Source of the DNA: Membranipora membranacea
Taxonomy: Eukaryota > Bryozoa > Gymnolaemata > Cheilostomatida > Membraniporidae
Assembly (NCBI GenBank): GCA_914767715.1
Contig: OU612066.1
Coordinates: 10,175,001-10,239,000 of the forward strand
Direction: 5' to 3'
Length of the DNA: 64,000 bases
A program made the translations under genes and the position numbers. This document shows positions 13,001 to 24,300 of this stretch, piece by piece. Below the pieces are notes generated by a model, which ran no database searches, was not told the DNA's origin, and worked only from the letters and a program-made list of their open reading frames with translations. Each line of letters starts with the position of its first letter. The stretch's first letter is position 1.

Positions 13001-16000
13001 CACTGCACATAACTTGCTTGCCTCAATGAAGTCTTTCTTAGTTTCAATTATATTTGGGGAAATATCATTCCTGAGGGTTTTTCACTTACAGAATTAAATA
13101 CCAGGTCAAATTAAATTATGTTAAGACTTAGAAGTCATGACACCAAGTTATAAAAAAAAATGGTTGATTTATTAGTCTATTGACGATGTGAATCAAGGTC
13201 CTAACCTGTCTCTGGAACCACTCTTGATATCGTTTATGATGTCCAAACTTCACTTTAGTACACAGATACACAAGCTTGTTCTCCATTTCTGGTGTAAGTC
13301 TCAAAACAATAAATCTTTTCGCTGTCTTCAATGACATGGCGTGGGCTAGACCTAGTAAATATAATACAAAAAGATACCCTGAAATTATGTCAAGTACATC
13401 CAAAAAGACAATGGTGAGAAAACGTAATGTAATTCAAACAAAGTATGACTTTCATCAGACAGCAACATTAGTCAACAAGTTTCTTCCAATGAATCAAGTA
13501 AGCACAAAACGAACACTAGGAGATTGTTTTACCGAGTTTTTTTAGCAGAACATTCACTAATGAGTGTGAACGTTTTATACCTTTAAAGTTAGGATCCAGC
13601 TTAGCAGGGTCATGAAGGACTAGTCTCCACACAGCTTCTAGTTCTGGTATCTTACTGGCTGCTTGTAACACTCTGATTAAGTCACGGCCAATAGCCAAAC
13701 ACTCGCCCCACTAAAATATGAGCAAATTGTGCAATATTAAAACGATCTTATACACTGGATGAGGGAAGTAAGAGGAATGATTTAAATTTTGGAGTTGTCT
13801 GCCAAATATCAAAGGGGGCACAACTACAATTTATTCTTAATTAATTGGTCTTTCTCAACCAGGCTTTATAAGCGCATCAATACAGATTCAACTTTCAAGT
13901 ATTAAAAATAGACCAGAGATAAATCATAAAAGAATATTCCATTCAATGAGATATAAGATACTGGGCTGAATAATGCATACTAATAAATTTTAATGTAAAC
14001 CAAGAAGTAGTGATTTCTCACATCTTGGTGTTTATCAGGAAGTAGTTGTCTAGAACTCTCTTATCCTTCATTCTCTAATTGCTAACCTTGTGTAAAAGAG
14101 AATGAACACAGAAATTAATTTCTTTTGCTCTCAAAGCTGCTAGATTTGGTTCCATGTGATCAGCCAATACTCTGAGATAGGTGTATACAGCCATGGCATT
14201 AGCATTCATCTGCGTCTGTTTGTCCAACCAAGCTCTAAAATTATAACCAAGACATTATTTTATGCATACATCTAGAAAAAGGCCAGTAGCTTAAAAGTTC
14301 AAGGCAGTACAAAATAAGGATTCAATATTTTAATGTGTTTTTCCGAAGAAACTTGTTATAAATATATCAATGATATTGCTTAATATACATGTACCATCAA
14401 ATTTTATCTGGAAAAAATTTGGATTAAATATTTTAGTATAAAAATTGTAGATGTGAGCAGTGAGCCTCCTTATCATGCAATACTGCGTACTGATAACCAC
14501 TATACTTGAGATTTACCTGTTATCACTGAGAATATCAACCATTCTGTCTATAAGTGCTAGATTCCTGTTACTAACATCTCCACCTAAATGGATACATATC
14601 ATACACATAAATCATATAAAACATTAACCCGTAGAAAGTCGATCAATTAAAGTTTACTTGGTTGGGGCATGAACATTTTGGAGCATTTATCAATCATGTG
14701 AAGCTAGCATTAAAGAGATGTCTTACTACCTGCATAAAATATGATCTAATTTCCAATATCAAACATTTCAGTAACCGCAAAAAGTTTTAAAATATTGTTG
14801 AAAGCCTTAATTAAAGGTTAGCATCCCACCATGCAAACAATGAGCAACACGATTGACCAGAAAGTTAAATGGTCAAATTTATTTGATATAACTAACCAGC
14901 TATCTGACGCAGTAGATTATGGTATACAGGCTCTATCCCAGGAACACTGGTGGAAACCATCTGTCTAAACATCCATAGAAGCTACAACAACAAGATAAAT
15001 ACATAAATACTATACCATCACACAAACTTAATACAATTACATGAGCTCAAGTTATTTTATCTATGACATGAAATTAATGATGAAAACAGATTTGTTCTGG
15101 AGTATCAATTTGTTTGATTGCGTAATTCTACTTCCAGATCATAGAGTTATTTTATACATTATGTACAATAACTCTATGTATAGGCTAGACACACAAGTTG
15201 CGTTGAGCTCAAATTGGTATTATTGCCTTACCCTGCCTTGTGCCAAGTCTGTAAGTTTTGTCCATTTCTCAAACGTAATCATATTCAGCCTAGTAGTCAC
15301 TTGTGCATAAGAATCTCGACAGATATTAACTATTGACCGGTAGTACTGTAAAGTAATATAAGAAGTTGTATAAAGTTGGATGGCTTTGCAGAAGGTGTAA
15401 ATGTATATTATTGAAGCGAAAACAGACACTGGTAAATACATGTACTAAGCCATGATTTAATTGGCTCACATTCATGTATTTGATCAAAATACAATGGAAA
15501 ATCTCTAGCACCAATCACGTTTCAGAGCATTTGGCTTGCAAGGTGTGGAACTCGTTTTTCCCTTCATGCCTTTTTTTCCTTTCATAATACATGCATTGTG
15601 CAAAAATCAATATTGAAACTCACCATTTGTTCGGCACCAGCTTGTGGCTCAACCAATATTCCGCACAGCAGTCCAATCTGTAAGGCATCATGGTTTCCTG
15701 CATGCGACTAGAACACACAGGTATATATTGTTTCAATACAATCTTGAGTTACAATGTTTTTGAAAGATATAACCTCAGTAGACTGTAGTGCATTAGTCTA
15801 AGCAGAACAAGCAGTTACTGCTGAGAATAACAAATGTGAGAACACCCATCAAGTAGACCCTAAAGATTCCTTTGCTAGTCCTCTGTTATTCCATTATTGG
15901 TATGCTCAGACAAATGACTTGTCTGATGAGTGCCTCTCAATATAAGCAGATCAATACATACCTGTTTCAGCAGAACATCATTAGCTTCCCGGTCAGAGAG

Positions 16001-16698
16001 ACCATTTATAGACTCCTTCAGCTGCAGGTAACTTTTGATCATTTTCTAAACAGAAAATTGGAGCATACAAAAGCACCGTAAATATGATGCTGCCGTAATA
16101 CCAAAATTGCTCAACATTATATTCAATCTGCAGGGATTCAGTGGGAACTTAGTATCTATCACTACCTCAAATTGAAAAGATCACTCTCCCGGACATATCA
16201 CTTGGTCAGAAAATAAGGCAATCATGCTCTATTGTATAACGCTTATACGCTATACGCTCACAAATATAAACTGAAGGCAAGTAGTCTGAGCTATTCAGGA
16301 GCAAATCCTTCCTACCTTTCTATGATAATCCATCTTCACAAATTCAAACAAACGCAATATATAATAACAACAGTAGTCACAATAATAATTTAAAACAATT
16401 TGATTTATTTCCAGTATTATTGATATTTTTAGACCTGAAGTAATGTCAACAGAAGAACAGGGCATAAGGCTAGCAAGTAAGGGAGCTACTGTGCATAGAA
16501 GAACATAGAGTTAATAATCATCAATCATCATCTAATGTAATTAATAATAATTCTCAGCAGCAGTGACTGTGACTGTGAGTGACTGAGAGGAGTTTTTTTG
16601 CCTTGCCTCACCTCTTCCATTTCATCTTTGTGGTCAAGGCCAGCATTGATAAGCATCTTTGGGCCACTAGACATGGCTCCGGGTGGCGGTGTCGCCAT
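4021..16698 (-). CDS. INTS3: Integrator complex subunit 3 (30 exons)
   Basis: INTS3 is a helical-repeat scaffold of the nuclear Integrator complex (snRNA 3' processing, promoter-proximal termination) and of the SOSS ssDNA-sensor complex. Exons, 5' to 3': 16698-16612, 16045-15962, 15707-15624, 15345-15232, 14981-14897, 14583-14517, 14234-14087, 13710-13581, 13351-13206, 12825-12682, 12440-12375, 12190-12011, 11807-11716, 11385-11273, 10987-10781, 10384-10210, 9852-9798, 9663-9637, 9499-9348, 9060-8941, 8551-8455, 7832-7628, 7207-7094, 6802-6754, 6517-6344, 6078-6025, 5580-5501, 5064-4992, 4663-4492, 4092-4021. All have AG/GT borders and the frame stays open, giving about 1121 residues (human 1043). 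Diagnostic words include [45 protein letters not shown] and [10 protein letters not shown]. The C-terminus is a basic, acidic-patched tail ending DDSD, as in the family. Odd points are a 22-codon exon (12375-12440) between LLTTCT and SNVAA, and a 9-codon microexon (9637-9663). Confidence 0.96.
8252..8382. mobile_element. Foldback element with 7-bp target repeat, INTS3 intron
   Basis: A roughly 130-bp inverted repeat. The outer arms share CTCAAACTGTGC and the inner arms CAGCTGGTAGTG and CATTTCAT, around a short loop. It is flanked by the direct repeat ATGGAAT (8245-8251 and 8383-8389), which marks it as an insertion. The inner arm sequence is related to the element at 10073-10147 in another intron of the same gene. 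Confidence 0.7.
8603..8627. mobile_element. Tiny palindromic insertion, CAGGGAG group
   Basis: A 25-bp hairpin with arms CAGGGAGTTTG and CAAACTCTCTG (one mismatch) around GGA. It is flanked by exact 7-bp repeats GTTCTAG at 8596-8602 and 8628-8634. It sits in an INTS3 intron about 50 bases upstream of the exon that starts at 8551 on the minus strand. Confidence 0.85.
10073..10147. repeat. Foldback repeat, INTS3 intron
   Basis: A 75-bp inverted repeat. Its arms share TGATGGTA and GCATTTCAT, and its inner sequence matches part of the 8252-8382 element (CATTTCATTATCAACCA in both). No clear target repeat is visible, so this may be an older or end-truncated member of that family. Confidence 0.55.
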
Positions 16699-16935
16699 TA
16701 CTTATCAATATAAAATTTACAACAGCAGCAACAGTGAAATATTCATTAGCTCTCAAGACTCAACACACATCTGTTCAGCTCCTTTTCCCAAAATAGATTT
16801 TGTTCTCCAGTGAAAATGTGCACAGGCAACAGCGAGCCTATCACTGACTAATCAATAGAGTTAATGCTGCTTAGCACATGACTTTGAGGGAACTCAGGAA
16901 GGACAAGACAACTCTTGTAAGTCAATAATGATAAC

Positions 16936-17005
16936 CAGGGAGGGTGGGATCAAGGAGTTAAAGACTTTAACTGTCTTTAACTCCTTGGTGGGATATACCT
17001 CCCTG
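16936..17005. mobile_element. Outer hairpin, CAGGGAG group, interrupted
   Basis: The halves CAGGGAGG and CCTCCCTG are separated by the insertion at 16951-16987. Taking that out restores a hairpin of about 26 bp like the one at 29130. GATAAC lies on both sides (adjacent on the left, two bases away on the right), so the flanking repeat is imperfect and the insertion is probably older than the one inside it. Confidence 0.7.
16951..16987. mobile_element. Inner hairpin nested in another, CAAGGAG group
   Basis: A 37-bp palindrome with arms CAAGGAGTTAAAGAC and GTCTTTAACTCCTTG (perfect over 15 bp). It is flanked by exact 7-bp repeats GTGGGAT (16944-16950 and 16988-16994). The duplicated target belongs to the loop of the outer hairpin, so this one arrived second. 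Confidence 0.88.
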
Positions 17006-17262
17006 ACGATAACTATCTATTCTATTATAAGCCTGTTATAAGGCAAGCAAAACTGTAACATTAGTTCTCGGGGCCCCCTCCCCGCATATTTTACTGGCTG
17101 TTTTAAAGTTGCAGAAAAGATTTGGACAGTTTGAATGAAATCTGAAGGGATTTTTCCCCATTGCGATGCAAAATTGACCACCTTTATTTACTACTAAATT
17201 TTTTTTTGCCCAATGCTGTCTCAGTTTTTCAGATTTTGGTTCAGCTTTACGTCTGAACATAC

Positions 17263-17290
17263 CAATGAACTCCCAAGAGGGAGTTCATTG
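17263..17290. mobile_element. Tiny palindromic insertion, CAATGAAC group
   Basis: A 28-bp hairpin with arms CAATGAACTCCC and GGGAGTTCATTG, flanked by exact AACATAC repeats at 17256-17262 and 17291-17297. A second member with the same outer arms lies at 50643-50679. Confidence 0.87.
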
Positions 17291-17993
17291 AACATACAGT
17301 TGTTGAGAAGAATCTCTTCTGAAGATGACAGTTCTCCAATTGAAGCTTGCTCTATTTTTCTCCGAAGACAGCTTTGTGTGGAGGGAGCCCCAGTTCTGGT
17401 GTTAGCTCCACAACCAATTTTTCTGAAAACAATGAAAACTGATCTTTCTTATTTCTACCTTCTCCTCAGTCACTACAGAAAAACTACATTGTGAAGAAAA
17501 ATATATTTTAAAGGTAAATGGTCCATGCCTCATCTAAGAAGTCAATCTCAAATAGATATCTGAAGAAAATACATGGCGCACTAAAACAATTTTGTTTTCT
17601 CCCTGTGGTGACAGAGTGATATTGCAAAAGTTGGATCGAGGCGCCTTGTTGATACGCAACATTTTAAATATCCCTCTGCATCAACAGGGGAAACAAACTA
17701 AACCTGCTCTATCTTATCAAATGCTGCATCTTGATCACTTTATATTAGGTTGGAGTTCAAAAGTTTAATGAGTATTTATATAGGCAACCATGTTAAATCA
17801 TAAATATATATAGTGTATATATAAAAATTTGTTCTCATTGGGTTGTTTAAGCGCAAACAGGACAGTCCCTTAATTGAGTTTCTCCCTGTCATACCCTAGC
17901 CTTCTATAGTCTGAGCTGCCGTCAATTCCTGATGAGGTGAGCAATAGCATATATTATGTAATATTGCAAGGTTAGACATGATTTATAAGGAAT

Positions 17994-17999
17994 TTTATT
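17994..17999 (-). promoter_or_regulatory. Candidate poly(A) signal of TUT copy A
   Basis: AATAAA on the minus strand, about 330 bases past the stop of TUT copy A at 18331-18333. Supported only by motif and position. Confidence 0.4.
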
Positions 18000-18330
18000 T
18001 TTTGTACACAATGTATTTGTTTTTTTATGAAAATCTTTTCGGCTTACAATTTCTTTTCGTCGAAAGCTTATTATATCCATCATTAAGCAGAAGATCAAAA
18101 AGTTAAGAAATTGAAAAAAAAAAGAGTTGTGAGCTGAATTTAACCCGAATCAGTAGACTGAAAACTCTCACTCACATTAACAGCAAAAAACGCATCAGCG
18201 TGCACATTTTTTAAATCCATAGTCAGCTTTGAGCTGATTGATACCTGTACAGAATAGTGTTGAATTCATCACGCTCAGACATAAAAACCAGTTCAGGCAA
18301 CATTGGTAAGTCACGATGACAAAGACGCTG

Positions 18331-21300
18331 TCATTTCCTCACTGATTGGGCTGCTGTGGTTGGTACCGGTGAAAAAGGGGGCGGTGATTGTCGCCAAGCT
18401 TGTGAGCACATTTGAGTGGGAGTGTGTGAGGCTACAGCTGACATATTTGATGGATGATACATCATTTTAGGAGCGATCCCTTGAGGAAGCATCAGAGGAG
18501 ACCACATTAGAGGTGACATCATAGTATTTGGCACCATTGCTGGCATCATTGGATAATATAATTGCGGCATATGTGGCATTGCAAATAGCTGAGGATGAGG
18601 GAGTCTGTACATCGGAATGGAGCCGGTATTAGTATAGGTACCGCTACAATGGAATGGAAGCAGAAAATAAATTAAATGTAAAATCAGTGTAGTCATTGAT
18701 CATGTCAAGGAACGGATTGTTAGCAAACAAAGAATTCCAGCAACACCATCAAGTGTACGGAACCACCATTTCTATCATCAAGCAAATGAAACATTATTTT
18801 TTGCAAATAACACGAAAAAAATTTTTCTGTCACTCTACTAATAATGTTTTTTTTTATCGCTAATATTGTAAATCATTCTTTTTGAATATAAATTAGGCCA
18901 ATAAAGTATTAAAAAATACATATATACCAATGCGCAATGGATCTTGTATTTACTTTGATGGTGTGTTTTGGTTCTGGCCCTTTCTATCTGGGCAAGATGT
19001 AGCCATGTGGTTTACTTTTCCACATATCCAGCAGCGTCCATTGCGCGGAGCACCTCCACTCTGACGAATCTGATTGTTCTCAAAGAAGTAATGGTACCAG
19101 TCTCGGTAATCTGAAGGTATCTCCTCAACACTCTGCATGAAGATAGCCCGAGCTTTGATGATACTACCCAGAATATAGGTGTTCACTACAACACATATTG
19201 TTAAAAGGTTGATTTTCCCCTCATTTGCGCTGATACATTATTAGATTTGATTGGTTACGTACAAGTAGAAATGCTGCCTAACCTTTGGTACTACTGCAAA
19301 CCATCCATCTTTCTGTACGCAGAATTCTCCATCGCTAATTTGTAGCAACACAATATGACAATATTCCACAAACCTAAGGTGACATAACACCACGAGATGT
19401 TATGTGACCCGTTTGAAAAAAATATTCGATGGCGTTAAAAACGTCAAATAAAATATGAATAAAGATCCATCTCGATTTTCATTAAAATTGCATGGGTCCG
19501 AACAAGTTGTAAGAAATTGTGAAGTATATCTGCTTTTTCTCATAATTACATACAGTTTGCAACTATGCGGTACCAAACTTACTCTTTTTTGTCAGTCCTG
19601 ATCCAAGGTTATGCCTCAGATCGAACGGGTCTTCTATAGCTAGTGTATCAGAGTTCCACTGCTTTTCAAACTTCGTCCGAACTCTATGCATCCTTACGCT
19701 GACTACATGTTTCTTGAAGTCAAACTTTCGGGCATAGAAATCCAGAAACCCAATCCACAACTGAGCGACATCCAATGTATTCTTTTTAAAACTTGGCCAG
19801 ACCTTTTTCAAGACAAAAAATGAAATTCAGATTACATCTGTAAGTTATTGAATACAGCTTTATTTATTATTATCATGATTTTATGACAGAAAGGGCAAGA
19901 ATATCGAATGTCATGTTCACTTGCAATGCATGGAATGAAGCCCATACATACACTACACAATATAATATATATGATAGACTTCACGATTTCAGATACTAAG
20001 GATTTACGTACCAACTGGTTGACGTCGCCTTCGAAAAACCATGAATCCCAGCCGTCGACTATGGGTGTTGGCTCTTCATATAGCTGCAACGTATAAAAAA
20101 TCAGGTGGTGGGTCTAACTTGCAGCCTTGCTAAAGGGTTCCATAGTCAACAAAGTGAAAGCAATAGTGATAGGAAAATTTCGTAAAAGCTGATAACCTAC
20201 TGATAGCTACCTTTGGTCAAAGACACATTTCTTCACTTTACATAATAGTAGTCTTTTGTTTTCTTGATAACGAGCAGTTGACGTACCTCTTGTAGAACAG
20301 GCAGAACTGGTGGATCACATTGCTGTAGATAATATATCATCAGTATAATGTATGCGTAGGATGATAGACTTCCTCTGCTAGCATCTCCAATATCACATTT
20401 CTGCAAGGATAAGAAATTCAGTCAAGTGAAAATTCGAACCAGGTGAAAATGTTTTAGCGAAAATTTATGCATATTTAGACACTATTTGCCTAACAAGGTA
20501 TAACTAGGAAGCAGTTGACCTCAATCGAACACAGAAGAGTTCAGCTAATGATTCCAGCGTTGGAGTTCCCTGGCAGTGTCAGCACAGGGGGGGATTGTCA
20601 ATGCTGTAAATTTGTTCAAACTTGATCCAATTAGTACTGATATTCACCTTTGATTTTTTTCTTGCAATGAGTTACTTATCATTTTAACTCACTGATATAT
20701 ATATATATATATATATACATTCCTATCATTGTTCCAACTTGCTGTAAATGGATGTTTCTTAACTTACTGGTCATCAGTAAGCTTTGTTCACAATCCCAGC
20801 GCAATAAATCATAGCTTGGTGGTGCAGACAAGGGAAACTATTAGCTTTTTACCTTAGCAAACTCCTTGACAGTGTAGCCAAGTATCCTTACTCGGTCATC
20901 TATTTGGGAGTACCTATAAAGCATCGCTGTATTCCTCTGGCCTAAGATATTATACAGACTGATGTCCCCTTCTAGGTTGTTTATAAAGCTGCGAAACTTC
21001 ACTATTGGGACCTGAAAGAAAATCCGGATAGAGAAAGTTTATGGAGGAAAGAGCTTGAAATTTCTCTATCATTAGCCCTATGCATTTACATGCACTTCAT
21101 CTCAAACAGTTGATATCTCAACGAAGCCTATACTTAATTGATGCGCACCTTTGCATTGACGACTGAGAAGACTTCCGCTATAAATGGACAGGAAGCGAGG
21201 TACTGTGCCAGACTATGTATGATGTCTACAGCTTGACATCTCTGAAAAGAAAAGAAGAAAAGAAAATGGTCATCAGCAAACAAACATGGGCGATCACTTC

Positions 21301-24300
21301 AAGCATATTATCCTCGAGAGCTGCAGTGAAGTTGTCTCACCTCCGCAAAATAATCTGTCAGAACTTTATTCGAACAACTTGCAGGTGTCATAGTCATATT
21401 GGTGCTAAGGGATGTTGGAGATGGTTGATATTTACTAACTTCAATGCTATCTATTCCTTTTATAGTCATACAGATGTCCACATCACTGTAAGTGTTACCG
21501 AATCCATTCACTGCGGAGCCATATGGTGTAAGGATGGCCCCTTAAACACAAGAAAACAGATTCTAACCACTGTTATAAGTGTTGGTTTTTGTAAGGAAAC
21601 AGATTACTGCATATCACAAGACATTATTTGCACATTCACCACATCTGTGATGGCTAAACAAGGAAATTCAAATATCCTATATCATTTTTTTTAACTGGTA
21701 ATTATTTTAATTGCTTATAGAAACTTGCAAGTCAAATTTTCATTTGAAAAATATCCTTGTTTGCATCGTGAGGTATATCAAGATGGCAGGAATTCAAAAA
21801 CCTGCAATGTAAAGACAGTATTCATAGCATAGATGGAGCAGCTTATTTTGCTGAACCTTGATATAAGTATCTTATGTAGGTGGATAATTCATAGAGTAGG
21901 CATCTTCTGCTTTGAACATCGTAGCTTTTCAAGTCTTGGTTTTCTATAAAAATTAATCAAAAACTGATCACATTAATCACTGGAAGCGTCATCAGAAGTG
22001 TAGTACCCAATCTCACGAGAAAATTAATGAATAGTAGTGTGACAATTCTTGTTGTAAATCTGGCATATGCTAGACCGGGATACATTGTGCTATGAGTGTA
22101 CTTAACATAAAAAAAAATACACATGTTCATAAACACAGCTATCTTTTCTTTAACTTTTTATGAAATAATTCCTAGAAGAGAGTAGATGTTGCTCTGACTG
22201 TCTCAACCACACGAATCGGTTGTTTGTAATGGTTGCTACAAGCATGATCACATTGTTTGAAGCCAGGTGTAAGGGTCCCTATATCACATAGCTTAAGGTA
22301 TAAAAATCTTCTCACCTTTAATATCTGTGAGCAGATCACTGAGTATAACTCTGTGTTTAGCTGAAGGCGGACGAATCGGAACACATACAGGTAGCTGTTC
22401 AGCCGGGCAATCATCACTCAGGTGACCAGATTTAGAGCATCCTCGGCAAAATATCGGGAGCTTGTTCTCTGACACAGTTAACTACAATATTCATAGTAAA
22501 GGGTAAAGCATTACCTTTATATGACTTCTCTGTTGAGCCAAGCATCGGTTCTAGTTTAAAATTAAACAGCATTCTATGTTGACTCATTGTGGCGGCATCA
22601 GTAAAATCAGGGTGTTTGCGAGTTTTGTGATATCAGGGAGGGTGATGTAAAGTCCCGAACAGCAGCATAAGGAGTTATGTCCTCAGTTGATCAGGACATA
22701 ACTCGAAATACATCAAGGAATAATAAAATGGCCTATTCTAAATTCTATTGCACGTATTTCAGAATCTATGCATAATATCATTTATACATATCTTACATGT
22801 TCGAAATGAAAGTCGAAGACTGAATTCTCTTTTGCGCCAGGCAGTAACGCATCTGATTCTGCATCGGGATCGGAATTTATTGTCACTTTTTGCTGTCTCT
22901 CTTGCTTGCTATCGTCTGCTGCTGTTGTTAATTCAGCAACTTCTTGTGTATTGCTTGGTGTTTGAGATTTGTTTTGAGTAGGTGATTGTCTGCCAGTTGA
23001 ATCAGAAGCTGAGTCGGACACTGGAAGGGCAAAGTGCTGATAACTTGCCCAGAGCTGATAATTTATAAATTCCAGTACTCTTTGATGGCTGATATTCCTA
23101 CAGATGTCTCTTATTGGTATACATGGGTCTAAAAAATATATCAGTTCCTAATATCAGTTTTGAACAACACCTACCAAAGAAATCTTGGGTGTTTTGCTAG
23201 CATTTTTAAGAATTAATAATCATATGACAACAATAAGCAGCAGAACCTACAGCTATTGAACTTTTAGTACTATAATCCATGAGCTTGTCAACATCAAAAT
23301 TACGGGTTATCTTTTGCTCTTAAAAAGATTATCTCCTAGAGATTGACAGCTTTAAAACTTTTCCTGACTACCTTCCTCCCGTTGAGTAGGGAGCTGTTGG
23401 ACATAATGATGTCAATGAAATTAAAATAACAAAAATTATGTTTCAAGTATTTACAGACTCAAGCGGGAGAGGGGGGAAACGTCTTCAGACTTTTTTAAGC
23501 AATGACCTTATCAAATTAATGGCTATATGTTTATATTTCACAAAACATGGTGTTACCTTCTATTTTTAGTGATTTTTTGCTCCAACCTTTTGCGGTTTTA
23601 TTGAGTAGGTTTTTAAACCTTATACTGACGACGTAAGTCTCGGTCTTGAAGCTACCATCGCAAAAAAAATTGAGCATGTTCAGCCATAAATAGCCAAGTT
23701 CACATTCCTCTATTTTCTTCACCGGCATCTGACAAGGAAAATTTGAAGCATAATATGAAATACTAAAAATGAGTATTATTTAAATTTAAATTTTGTAACT
23801 ATCTTCTGAGTGAAATCGCAGTTTGTTTTTAAACCAACTTTTGACCAACGATAGAATTCATTAAGCTGGCTGTTGATTATGCTAGCTGGCTGTGAATCAG
23901 AGCTGCATGGCTGTGGATTATGCTAACTATGATATGAATGACTCACAATCAAAAGTCATGATTGGAAGACTTAAAAAATTTAATTTTGAATTGGAACTAA
24001 TTTTTACAAAATATAAAATAGAATTTGAAACAATTTTAAATATTCCATATTGCTATTTGCCTGAAGATAGGATAAATATACTTACGTGAGGCTGATGCTG
24101 ATTAATATCACTTTGAAACTGTACAGCGTTGGTTGTGTCCATATCATATCCCTAAAGAGAAATTTAGCATAAACATTGCTGTGCCATGCAGTGTTGTAGG
24201 TCATAAACCCGTTATTACAGTAGCCCCAACATTTTTTTCCCTTCTGTGATAGGGTTGGCTGAACCTATCAAACAGTATCCAAAATATATCGAGGTTGTTC

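Larger units (their letters stand above)
16699..18330. other. Spacer between INTS3 and TUT copy A
   Basis: This holds the 5' flank of INTS3 and the 3' flank of TUT copy A. I see no further exon. It contains a nested pair of hairpin insertions (16936-17005) and another hairpin (17263-17290). No TATA box or other promoter motif is convincing. Confidence 0.5.

Noticed and set aside
22633-22712. CAGGGAGGGTGATG half and a nearby AAGGAGTTATGTCC hairpin
   Set aside because: These resemble decayed members of the tiny families, but no flanking repeat survives and the ends are unclear.
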